From Marinilabiliales bacterium (GTDB lineage Bacteria; Bacteroidota; Bacteroidia; Bacteroidales; BM523): DNA of 5,398 nt. The DNA lies in assembly GCA_002869425.1 (NCBI GenBank), contig PKSZ01000253.1:1-5398 (forward strand). Reading direction: 5' to 3'. Of the stretch, positions 1 through 5,398 are shown one piece after another (position 1 is the stretch's first letter; every line of letters begins with the position of its first letter). Position numbers and translations under genes: made by a program. The notes under the pieces were generated by a model. That model had not been told where the DNA came from. It was given only the letters and a program-made list of their open reading frames with translations, and did no database searches.

Positions 1-926
1 ATGGAGATGAAGTTTTGGTAACACCACCTCATGTAACTTATCCAGAACAAAGTCAGACAATGATTTATGCTTTGTATGATAACTGTGGAACAAATCCCGA
101 TTATGATACGGTTGAAGTGTACATTTTACCAACACCAAATATTGTTGTTTCTGCAGATCAACAGGAAGGTTGCGAACCTCATATGGTACAGTTTAATGAA
201 GCGGGAAGTAATTTGGTGGAAACCTACATCTGGAGTTTTGGTGATGGGGGAATTTCAACACTGCGAAATCCTGCTCATTTGTATGAAGATGATGGACTAT
301 ATAATGTAAGCTTAACTGTAACTTCACTGGAAGGGTGCAATATTATTTATACCTATGAAGATTTTATTCGGGTTTATTCAAATCCACAGGCAGATTTCAT
401 TGCTTCACCGGAAGTAACGTCTATTATTGAACCGGAGATAAGTTTCAGTAATTATTCATCTACGCATTATATGGCACATTGGACCTTTGGAGATGGAGAT
501 TCATCCAATGTGATTCATCCTGATCATTTGTATGACAATACAGGAGAATATGAAGTTCAACTTGTTGCAGAAACAGAAAACGGTTGCACAGATACCATTG
601 TAGGAACAGTTTTGGTAAGGGATGAATTTACTTTTTATGCACCAACGGCATTTACTCCTGATAACAATGGTGAGAATGATTTTTTCTTTGTTTTGGGAAC
701 AGGAATTGATCCCAATAACTTTAAACTTGTGGTTTTTGACAGATGGGGCGAAAATGTGTTTGAAACAGATTATTATGATCCTGAGAATCCTGAAACTTAT
801 GGATGGGATGGTAAAATAAAAGGAAAGCATAAAGCTTCGGTAGGTACTTATAGCTGGATGGCTGTGTATAAAGATCAGATGGGAAAGGAACATCAGTATT
901 CAGGTGCCGTTACAGTATTAAGGTAG
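1..926 (+). CDS. Secreted PKD-domain protein with type-B T9SS C-terminal sorting domain (3' part)
   Basis: This is the C-terminal 307 codons of a larger gene cut by the left edge. The frame is open from base 3 to the TAG at 924-926, and the TTG at 15 is an internal codon. Two PKD domains are visible from their WSFGDG (231-248) and WTFGDG (480-497) cores, each followed by an LYEDDGLYNV or LYDNTGEYEV strand. The last ~97 residues (from about 633) form the gliding motility-associated C-terminal domain (CHU_C type). Its hallmarks are APTAFTPDNNGENDFF, a VVFDRWGENVFE strand, GWDGK, and a closing GTYSWMAVYKD...YSGAVTVLR. In known proteins this domain directs export across the outer membrane by the T9SS (type B cargo) and is involved in retention or release at the cell surface. 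PKD domains act as extracellular spacers or binding modules. The function of the whole protein cannot be told, because its N-terminus lies outside the window. A terminator follows. Confidence 0.93.
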   Translation, partial: GDEVLVTPPHVTYPEQSQTMIYALYDNCGTNPDYDTVEVYILPTPNIVVSADQQEGCEPHMVQFNEAGSNLVETYIWSFGDGGISTLRNPAHLYEDDGLYNVSLTVTSLEGCNIIYTYEDFIRVYSNPQADFIASPEVTSIIEPEISFSNYSSTHYMAHWTFGDGDSSNVIHPDHLYDNTGEYEVQLVAETENGCTDTIVGTVLVRDEFTFYAPTAFTPDNNGENDFFFVLGTGIDPNNFKLVVFDRWGENVFETDYYDPENPETYGWDGKIKGKHKASVGTYSWMAVYKDQMGKEHQYSGAVTVLR

Positions 927-967
927 TTTTTTCATAGCCAGATATAGTAGTCTAGGTTAGTTTTTGT

Positions 968-1000
968 AAATTAGTCCTCTTAATTGGGGACTAATTTTTT
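968..1000 (+). terminator. Rho-independent terminator of the T9SS cargo gene
   Basis: A perfect 10-bp inverted repeat, AAATTAGTCC at 968-977 and GGACTAATTT at 988-997, can be extended inward by a G-T and a C-G pair to leave a 6-nt loop. The descending arm runs into a T tract (995-1000). It lies 42 nt after the TAG stop of the upstream gene and 53 nt before the next ATG. This separates the T9SS cargo gene from the lipoprotein-protease operon. Confidence 0.85.
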
Positions 1001-1052
1001 ATATTTAAATTGATTTCCTGAAAAACAGTTTGTATTTACCGTTATCACAATT

Positions 1053-2105
1053 ATGAGAATTTTGAAAAAAGCTATACCAGCTTATCCTTTGTTTTGCGTG
1101 GCTATTTTTTTGAGCTCCTGTGCAACCAATTCATTGAATGTTACAGTATTAAAACCTGCAGAAATAACAATTCCTTCAGCCATTCAAAAGGTGGCAATTG
1201 TGAATCGGAGCCTTGCAGATGATGATTCAAAAGTTAACAATATTATAGAGGGAGTAATTACCGGGGAAGGTATTTTTGTTGATCGCGAAGCGTCCGGTAA
1301 TTGTTTGAATGGATTATCAGCAATGCTCACAAAGCAGCCACGTTTTGATGTTGTTTTTCCGCAAAATGTTGATTATCTGAAAGGAACAGGAACAGCAGAA
1401 TTTCCTCCTCCATTAAAGTGGGGAGATATTGAGAAAATATGTAAGGATAATAAGGCCGATGCTTTGATTGCGCTTGAAACTTTTGATTCCAATAGTGGAA
1501 CTAAGTTTGAAAACGAGAAAAAAACAAGAAAAGACCAGGCTGGTAACACTCAGGAGTATTACATTACGGTAGCCAATATGGATATTGCAATCAGTGCAGG
1601 CTGGAGAATATATTGGCCAGAAAAGAAAAAGATAGTAGATCAGAATGTATTTGTAGATCATAAGCATTGGGATACAGAAGGTAATAGCAGGGAAGAGGCG
1701 TCTAAAAAGTTACCATCAAAAAGAATGGCTGTAAAAGATGCTGGCTTTTTTGCCGGGGAACAGTATGGTTGGAGGATTTCTCCTGCATGGGTAAGTGTAG
1801 GCAGAATGTATTACGTTAAAGCCAATGACGATTTTAAAGATGCGAAATATAAAGTTCGTGCCAATGCATGGGATGAAGCTTCAGCAATTTGGAAAAAGCA
1901 TGTAAACAGTCCGGATAAGAAAATTGCAGGAAGAGCTACTTATAATATGGCACTGGCATGTGAAGTTAAAGGTGATTTGGTAAAAGCACTTGATTGGGCC
2001 AAAATATCATATAAAGATCACTATAATAAGAAGGCAAGAACTTATATCCATAAATTGGAAAACCGTTTATGGGACCAAAAGAAACTGGATGAACAAATGC
2101 AGTAA
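1053..2105 (+). CDS. DUF6340-like lipoprotein with TPR-like C-terminus
   Basis: The 350-aa product starts with a lipoprotein signal peptide: a short basic start (MRILKK), a hydrophobic stretch, and the lipobox L20-S21-S22-C23. The mature protein should therefore be lipid-anchored and exposed to the periplasm or outside. The N-terminal part (about 25-135) contains ITIPSAIQKVAIVNRS and a later ADALIALETFD, reminiscent of the alpha/beta domain of Bacteroidota lipoproteins annotated as DUF6340. That family name is from memory and needs a profile search. The middle has a conserved-looking YGWRISPAWVSVGRMYY stretch (238-254). Residues about 263-335 look like two TPR-type helix pairs (AWDEASAIWKKHV, then YNMALACEVKGDLVKALDWAKISY), and the tail is charged. 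The ATG at 1053 is chosen because the signal peptide follows directly. The M48 protease gene starts 13 nt after the stop, so the two are probably co-transcribed. No convincing promoter was found between the terminator and this start. The molecular role is unknown; TPR helices suggest protein-protein contacts. Confidence 0.85.
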   Translation: MRILKKAIPAYPLFCVAIFLSSCATNSLNVTVLKPAEITIPSAIQKVAIVNRSLADDDSKVNNIIEGVITGEGIFVDREASGNCLNGLSAMLTKQPRFDVVFPQNVDYLKGTGTAEFPPPLKWGDIEKICKDNKADALIALETFDSNSGTKFENEKKTRKDQAGNTQEYYITVANMDIAISAGWRIYWPEKKKIVDQNVFVDHKHWDTEGNSREEASKKLPSKRMAVKDAGFFAGEQYGWRISPAWVSVGRMYYVKANDDFKDAKYKVRANAWDEASAIWKKHVNSPDKKIAGRATYNMALACEVKGDLVKALDWAKISYKDHYNKKARTYIHKLENRLWDQKKLDEQMQ

Positions 2106-2118
2106 ATAACAATATTCG

Positions 2119-3363
2119 ATGAGTGCAGTACAGATTTTTTATTCAATAATAGCAATACTTGTTTTTGATTTTCTTTTGGGAAAAACATTGGTATTGTTAA
2201 ATGCATCAAGAATGTCTGATCCGGTTCCGGAAGAACTGGATGGCGTTTTTGATGAACAACAATATAAAAAGCAACAGAAATACTCCAGGGCGAATTTAAG
2301 GTTTGGAATATTGAGTAGCATTTTCAGTTTCATTTTAATAATGGGAATGTTTTTGTTTGCAGGTTTTGCATGGCTCGATGAATTGGTCAAAGGAATTACT
2401 CAGAATGAAATACTGATTGCTTTGTTGTTTTTTGGAATTTTAATGTTGGCAAGCGATTTATTGGATATCCCATTTAGTTTGTACGATACTTTTGTTATTG
2501 AAGAGAAATTTGGTTTCAATAAAACGACACCTGGCACATTTTTTCTGGACAAAATTAAATCCTGGTTCCTGGGAGGTATTATAGGAGGAGGATTGCTGGC
2601 ACTTATTGTTTGGTTTTATTCCCTGGCCGGAGAATATTTTTGGTTATATGTATGGGCAGTAATGGCTGTTTTTATGATCTTCATGAGTATGTTTTATTCC
2701 AATATCATTGTTCCTTTATTTAATAAGCAGGAACCATTACCTGAAGGTGAATTAAGAGAGGAAATTGAAGCATTTGGAAATAAAGCCGGATTTAAAATAG
2801 ATAATATATATGTTATTAATGGTTCTAAAAGATCAACCAAAGCAAATGCATATTTTACAGGATTGGGAAAGAGAAAGAGAATTGTGTTGTATGATACTTT
2901 GATAGAAGATCTTGAAACCAGTGAAATTGTAGCTGTTTTAGCTCATGAGATTGGCCACTATAAAAAGAAACATACAATGATATCTCTATTTACAGGATTG
3001 CTGCAGACAGGATTTATGTTGTATTTATTGTCTCTTTTTGTGAATGAATGGCCACTTGCTGAGGCGCTTGGAGTAAAAGAGCCTGCTTTTCACATAAGTC
3101 TTATTGTTTTTGCGATCTTATATAGCCCAGTTTCTCTGATTCTAGGTTTAATCATGAACATGCTTAGCCGTAAAAACGAATATCAAGCAGATAATTTTGC
3201 AGATTCACATGGATTGGGAAAGGAGCTTATTTCCGGGCTGAAAAAGTTAAGCTCAAAAAATTTAAGTAATCTTACACCACACCCGGCGTACGTTTTCTTT
3301 CATTATTTACACCCACCATTACTACAACGACTATTAAATCTAAAGCAAAAAATCAAGAGTTAA
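2119..3363 (+). CDS. M48 family membrane zinc metallopeptidase (Ste24/CAAX protease 1-like)
   Basis: The 414-aa polytopic membrane protein has the M48 catalytic signature. H276-E277-I278-G279-H280 (HEXXH) supplies two zinc ligands and the catalytic glutamate. E354 in NEYQAD (354-358) is the expected third ligand. About seven hydrophobic segments are visible: roughly 4-24, 62-84, 98-119, 150-170, 174-198, 285-306 and 322-345. This matches Ste24-type proteases, as do the length (eukaryotic Ste24 is somewhat longer) and the C-terminal LTPHPAYVFFHYLHPPLLQRL. Eukaryotic relatives trim prenylated CAAX proteins. Bacteria generally lack that pathway, so bacterial members are thought to serve membrane-protein or envelope quality control. 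This role is a family-level inference. The gene is the second in an operon with the lipoprotein (13-nt gap), and its last 11 bp overlap the convergent gene on the minus strand. It is more Ste24-like than HtpX-like because of its length and long N-terminal membrane region, so no symbol is given. Confidence 0.94.
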   Translation: MSAVQIFYSIIAILVFDFLLGKTLVLLNASRMSDPVPEELDGVFDEQQYKKQQKYSRANLRFGILSSIFSFILIMGMFLFAGFAWLDELVKGITQNEILIALLFFGILMLASDLLDIPFSLYDTFVIEEKFGFNKTTPGTFFLDKIKSWFLGGIIGGGLLALIVWFYSLAGEYFWLYVWAVMAVFMIFMSMFYSNIIVPLFNKQEPLPEGELREEIEAFGNKAGFKIDNIYVINGSKRSTKANAYFTGLGKRKRIVLYDTLIEDLETSEIVAVLAHEIGHYKKKHTMISLFTGLLQTGFMLYLLSLFVNEWPLAEALGVKEPAFHISLIVFAILYSPVSLILGLIMNMLSRKNEYQADNFADSHGLGKELISGLKKLSSKNLSNLTPHPAYVFFHYLHPPLLQRLLNLKQKIKS

Positions 3364-3760
3364 ATGTTTTAAACCATTCAATGGCATGTTCTTCTTCATT
3401 GAAAAATTTAAGGGGTAGTTTAAATTTATTGGTTGATTTCAGAATAAGGTTCAAATAATATTTTTTAAATACATTCCCATCAAAAACAACGGCTGCTTGC
3501 TTTAATCCAAGTTCTATAGCCCTGGGAATAGCATCGGTTTCAAACCATTTTCTGTCGTTGGGACCTACCACACTCTGGTTTCTAATATCCGACAAATAGT
3601 TTTCAATGGGCGCTTTACTGGCGTGATCCAACCCCTTGTTAATAGTTGATCTGTATTCCTCACTGGTGGTTTTCCCATTCCAGTATATGGAGAGAAGTTT
3701 CAACTCTTTTTTGTATATAATCTTGGCATAAGGTGCTTCAAAAACAATCGTTTCTTCCAT
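3353..3760 (-). CDS. STAS/SpoIIAA-like domain protein, 135 aa
   Basis: This is a small soluble protein without signal peptide or membrane segment. It resembles short Bacteroidota proteins of the STAS/SEC14 (SpoIIAA-like) type. The pattern supporting this is an initial strand pair (AKIIYKKELKLLSIYWNG, 12-29), helix EEYRSTINKGLDHAS, a central YLSDIRNQSVVGPNDRKWF (55-73), helix IPRAIELGLKQAAVVF (78-93), and a C-terminal FFNEEEHAIEWFKTF (119-133). The alternation fits a beta-alpha STAS-like fold. The ATG at 3760 is chosen over an in-frame TTG two codons upstream (3766) because it gives MEETIVFE, a usual N-terminus in this class. The gene is convergent with the protease gene and overlaps its end by 11 bp, with no terminator hairpin visible between them. 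It is divergent from the gene at 4034. The binding partner or ligand is unknown. No canonical phosphorylatable serine motif of anti-anti-sigma factors was recognised, so a classical anti-anti-sigma role is not supported. Confidence 0.8.
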   Translation of the reverse strand: MEETIVFEAPYAKIIYKKELKLLSIYWNGKTTSEEYRSTINKGLDHASKAPIENYLSDIRNQSVVGPNDRKWFETDAIPRAIELGLKQAAVVFDGNVFKKYYLNLILKSTNKFKLPLKFFNEEEHAIEWFKTFNS

Positions 3761-3774
3761 AAACAAATTTTTGA

Positions 3775-3782
3775 CAAAAATA
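3775..3782 (-). promoter_or_regulatory. Possible -7 element for the STAS-like gene
   Basis: On the minus strand 3782-3775 reads TATTTTTG, a full match to the Bacteroidota -7 consensus TAnnTTTG, ending 14 nt before the ATG at 3760. No matching -33 TTTG is seen 19-21 bp upstream. In such AT-rich sequence this motif occurs easily by chance, so the call is weak. Confidence 0.35.
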
Positions 3783-3808
3783 TAAAAATATTTTAACTAA
3801 GAGTTTTA

Positions 3809-3835
3809 TTAAATAATATTATAAATATTATTTAA
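3809..3835. repeat. AT-only inverted repeat, 12-bp arms
   Basis: The arms TTAAATAATATT (3809-3820) and AATATTATTTAA (3824-3835) are perfect reverse complements around an ATA spacer. It contains no G or C, so an RNA hairpin would be weak, and with this composition chance formation is plausible. It could be a binding site for a DNA-bending protein or a cruciform-prone element; neither is shown. Confidence 0.45.
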
Positions 3836-3983
3836 AATAAAAACAAATAATAAAAATAAAAATATCAACATAATATTTAAAAATATTTTACTCAAAAATT
3901 TTATAATTTATTAATATCTGAATATTAGTTTTATAAATTTAGTGATATTAACAATTGTATGTTAATAAAAACATGTGTATGCT

Positions 3984-4000
3984 GTTTTACATTGTAAAAC
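3984..4000. promoter_or_regulatory. Operator-like palindrome over the -33 region
   Basis: GTTTTAC (3984-3990) and GTAAAAC (3994-4000) form a perfect 7-bp inverted repeat with an ATT spacer, ending 34 bp before the ATG at 4034. Symmetric arms with a short odd spacer are typical of sites for dimeric regulators. The left arm covers the inferred -33 hexamer region, which would fit repression by occlusion. No regulator is identified. Confidence 0.4.
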
Positions 4001-4015
4001 GATTGCTTAGTTTTG
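3985..4015 (+). promoter_or_regulatory. Bacteroidota-type promoter of the propeller-PKD gene
   Basis: TAGTTTTG at 4008-4015 matches the Bacteroidota -7 consensus TAnnTTTG exactly. TTTT at 3985-3988, 19 bp upstream, is a three-of-four match to the -33 TTTG at the expected spacing. Transcription would begin near 4020-4023, leaving only about 11-14 nt of leader before the ATG at 4034. No Shine-Dalgarno sequence is present, as is usual in this phylum. Confidence 0.6.
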
Positions 4016-4033
4016 TGTGAAAATGTATTTGAT

Positions 4034-5398
4034 ATGAAGCTTGGTTTATCCTTGTTAGTGTTATTGTTGTCTTGTTCTTTGTTTGGCCAAAACCAGAGTC
4101 GAAACTGGTATTTCGGTAATCAGGCAGGTTTTTCTTTCTCTTCTGAAGATCCTGTGGTTTTAGCTGATGGATCGATGAATGCTGAGGAAGGGTGTACAGC
4201 AATTAGTGATGAATCAGGAATGTTGCTGTTTTATACAAATGGAGTATCGGTTTGGAATAGAAATCATGATTTGATGGTAAATGGTTATGGTTTGATGGGA
4301 GATCCATTGTCCTCACAATCTGTATTGGTTGTTGAAAAACCATTAGAGAATGATATCTACTTTGTTTTTACTATGGATCAAAGTGGAGGACAGGATGGAT
4401 TAAGGTATAGCATAATAGATATGAATGAAGGAGGTGGACTGGGTGCAGTAATTACAAAAAATGCTTTGGTTGAGTCTCCTGTAACTAGTAAAATTGCAGC
4501 CGTAAAACATGCCAATGGTACAGATGTGTGGATCGTTGTTCATGGATGGAATAATAATTCGTTATATGCATATCTTCTGACTCCAAATACCTTCGATTTA
4601 CCAGTTGTTAGCTCACTTGGAAATTTGTACGGTAGTGCTGGTAGTGTTGGTACTAATGGGTATATGAAATTTTCACCAGATAAGAATTTCATGGCAATGG
4701 CTGATTCCTATTCAGGAATTATTGAACTTTTTAGGTTTGATAATCAAACAGGAGCTTTTTCTGATCCAATTGCTTTAACAGGCTATGAAGGTGTCTATGG
4801 ACTGGAGTTCTCTAATAAAAGTAATATGCTGTATGTTTCAAATATGGACACATACGAAATACTTCAGTTTGATATTTCAGATTACAATTCATATAAAATA
4901 AAAAATTCTGAACAGCTTGTTGGTGTTTCTCAAATGCAGCCCGGAGCTCTACAATTGGCGCCGGATGGTAGAATTTATCTTGCAAGAAATAATTCTGAAA
5001 CTATTGGTGTAATATGTAATCCTGAAGCTCAGGGTACATTTTGTGCTTTTTTGCAAGCTGCAGTTAATCTGAATTCAGGAATGTCTAAGTTGGGACTTCC
5101 TTCCTATGAGCAGATTTTTGACCAGTCTTTTTCATTTTATCATACCTGTTTTGGTGATACAACCTGGTTTGTTGTTGATAACAGTGAATTTGTCGATTCT
5201 GTGTACTGGCATTTTAACGATCACGAAACAGGAGAAGAAAATACAGCAGAAGGACTGAGTTCATATCATGTTTTTTCCGCACCAGGGAAGTATACAGTTG
5301 AACTTATTGTTTATTCAGCAGGTACATATAGTGTTGAAAATCGACTTGTAGAAATATTTCCGTATCCGGGTACATCCATTGCATTTGAAGATCCTTTG
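4034..5398 (+). CDS. Secreted beta-propeller-like/PKD protein, probable T9SS cargo (5' part)
   Basis: The frame is open from the ATG at 4034 to the right edge (455 codons, no stop), so the C-terminus is missing. A signal peptide (MKLGLSLLVLLLSCSLFGQ) likely ends at Gly18-Gln19. C14 also sits in a lipobox-like LLSC, so lipidation is possible. Residues about 24-350 resemble the propeller-like N-terminal region common in large Bacteroidota gliding-motility-associated proteins. It shows NWYFGNQAG (24-32), GCTAISDESGMLLFYTNGVSVWNRNHD (53-79), GLRYSIIDMN, AVKHANGTDVWIVVHGWNNN (156-175), YMKFSPD (210-216), GLEFSN and GALQLAPDGRIYLAR (304-318). These suggest six or seven blades. A PKD domain follows at about 370-435, with TCFGDTTWF, a YWHFND core (391-396) replacing the usual W-x-FGDG, and SAPGKYTVELIV. 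By family precedent the missing part should contain more PKD-like domains and a type-B sorting domain like that at 633-923; this is inference. Ligand and function are unknown. Confidence 0.88.
   Translation, partial: MKLGLSLLVLLLSCSLFGQNQSRNWYFGNQAGFSFSSEDPVVLADGSMNAEEGCTAISDESGMLLFYTNGVSVWNRNHDLMVNGYGLMGDPLSSQSVLVVEKPLENDIYFVFTMDQSGGQDGLRYSIIDMNEGGGLGAVITKNALVESPVTSKIAAVKHANGTDVWIVVHGWNNNSLYAYLLTPNTFDLPVVSSLGNLYGSAGSVGTNGYMKFSPDKNFMAMADSYSGIIELFRFDNQTGAFSDPIALTGYEGVYGLEFSNKSNMLYVSNMDTYEILQFDISDYNSYKIKNSEQLVGVSQMQPGALQLAPDGRIYLARNNSETIGVICNPEAQGTFCAFLQAAVNLNSGMSKLGLPSYEQIFDQSFSFYHTCFGDTTWFVVDNSEFVDSVYWHFNDHETGEENTAEGLSSYHVFSAPGKYTVELIVYSAGTYSVENRLVEIFPYPGTSIAFEDPL

Larger units (their letters stand above)
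3761..4033. other. AT-rich divergent intergenic region
   Basis: This gap separates the divergent STAS-like and propeller-PKD genes. Its core is very poor in G/C: 15 of 180 bases at 3781-3960. No plausible protein or RNA gene was found in it. It holds a long inverted repeat (3809-3835), a weak candidate promoter for the minus-strand gene (3775-3782), and a palindrome and good promoter for the plus-strand gene (3984-4015). The composition returns to normal only from about 3970. Confidence 0.8.

Noticed and set aside
15..17. TTG as the start of the first gene
   Set aside because: The same frame stays open to the left edge, and the protein begins inside a domain without a signal peptide, which a T9SS cargo must have. 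The gene is simply truncated by the window.
501..893. Open frame of 130 codons on the minus strand
   Set aside because: It is fully antisense to the PKD and sorting-domain coding region, whose protein is clearly conserved in type. The antisense translation is rich in Ile, Cys and His and has no recognisable domain.
958..966. Promoter-like TAGTTTTTG upstream of the lipoprotein gene
   Set aside because: The spacing between TA and TTTG is three bases instead of two, and the site lies just before the terminator hairpin, so any transcript would be stopped. TATATTTA at 1000-1007 is also imperfect and has no -33 partner.
909..1152. 13-bp direct repeat GTTACAGTATTAA at 909-921 and 1140-1152
   Set aside because: Both copies are in frame and encode V-T-V-L in two unrelated proteins with common codons. 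There is no flanking similarity, so coincidence is the simplest explanation.
3374..3384. CCATTCAATGG palindrome in the minus-strand gene near the convergent ends
   Set aside because: It has 5-bp arms with a one-base centre and no T tract. It lies inside coding sequence and cannot form a useful terminator hairpin.
3764..3766. TTG start two codons upstream for the STAS-like gene
   Set aside because: The ATG at 3760 gives a normal N-terminus, and TTG starts are rare compared with ATG. The extension adds only Met-Phe.
3987..4202. Minus-strand open frame of 71 codons across the promoter and signal peptide of the right-hand gene
   Set aside because: It overlaps a promoter, a palindrome and a well-supported secreted-protein start, and its translation shows no domain or plausible start context.

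Overview
The window looks like chromosomal DNA of a Bacteroidota bacterium. The first gene ends in the C-terminal sorting module of the type IX secretion system (T9SS), a machinery restricted to that phylum. No Shine-Dalgarno sequence precedes the start codons, the only good promoter matches are to the Bacteroidota form (TTTG, about 19 bp, TAnnTTTG), and coding DNA is fairly AT-rich. The lipoprotein family and the Ste24-like protease would suit class Bacteroidia (Marinilabiliales-like), but the order is a guess.

Layout. (1) 1-926, plus: the 3' end of a large secreted protein with two PKD domains and a type-B T9SS sorting domain, closed by a clear intrinsic terminator at 968-1000. (2) 1053-2105 and 2119-3363, plus: a two-gene operon of a lipoprotein resembling DUF6340, with a TPR-like C-terminus, and a seven-helix M48 (Ste24/CAAX protease 1-like) zinc metalloprotease. 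The genes are 13 nt apart. (3) 3353-3760, minus: a 135-aa STAS/SpoIIAA-like protein, convergent with the protease gene and overlapping its 3' end by 11 bp. (4) 3761-4033: an intergenic region shared by divergent genes. Its core is extremely AT-rich (15 G/C in the 180 bases 3781-3960) and contains a 12-bp-arm inverted repeat. Near the right-hand gene there is a good Bacteroidota promoter whose -33 region lies inside a 17-bp palindrome. (5) 4034 to the right edge, plus: the 5' part of a second large secreted protein, with a signal peptide, a beta-propeller-like region and the start of a PKD domain. It is of the kind that normally ends in a type-B T9SS sorting domain.

The two edge genes belong to the same broad class of exported, multidomain T9SS cargo and lie on either side of an apparently unrelated envelope operon. 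The operon pairs an outer-membrane or periplasm-facing lipoprotein with an inner-membrane protease, which suggests an envelope protein-maintenance role; this is inferred from families and context only. No RNA genes, CRISPR arrays, insertion sequences or phage genes were recognised. I do not see a clearly new biological system. The best leads are the operator-like palindrome on the promoter at 3985-4015, the very AT-rich divergent intergenic region, and the lipoprotein-protease pairing.
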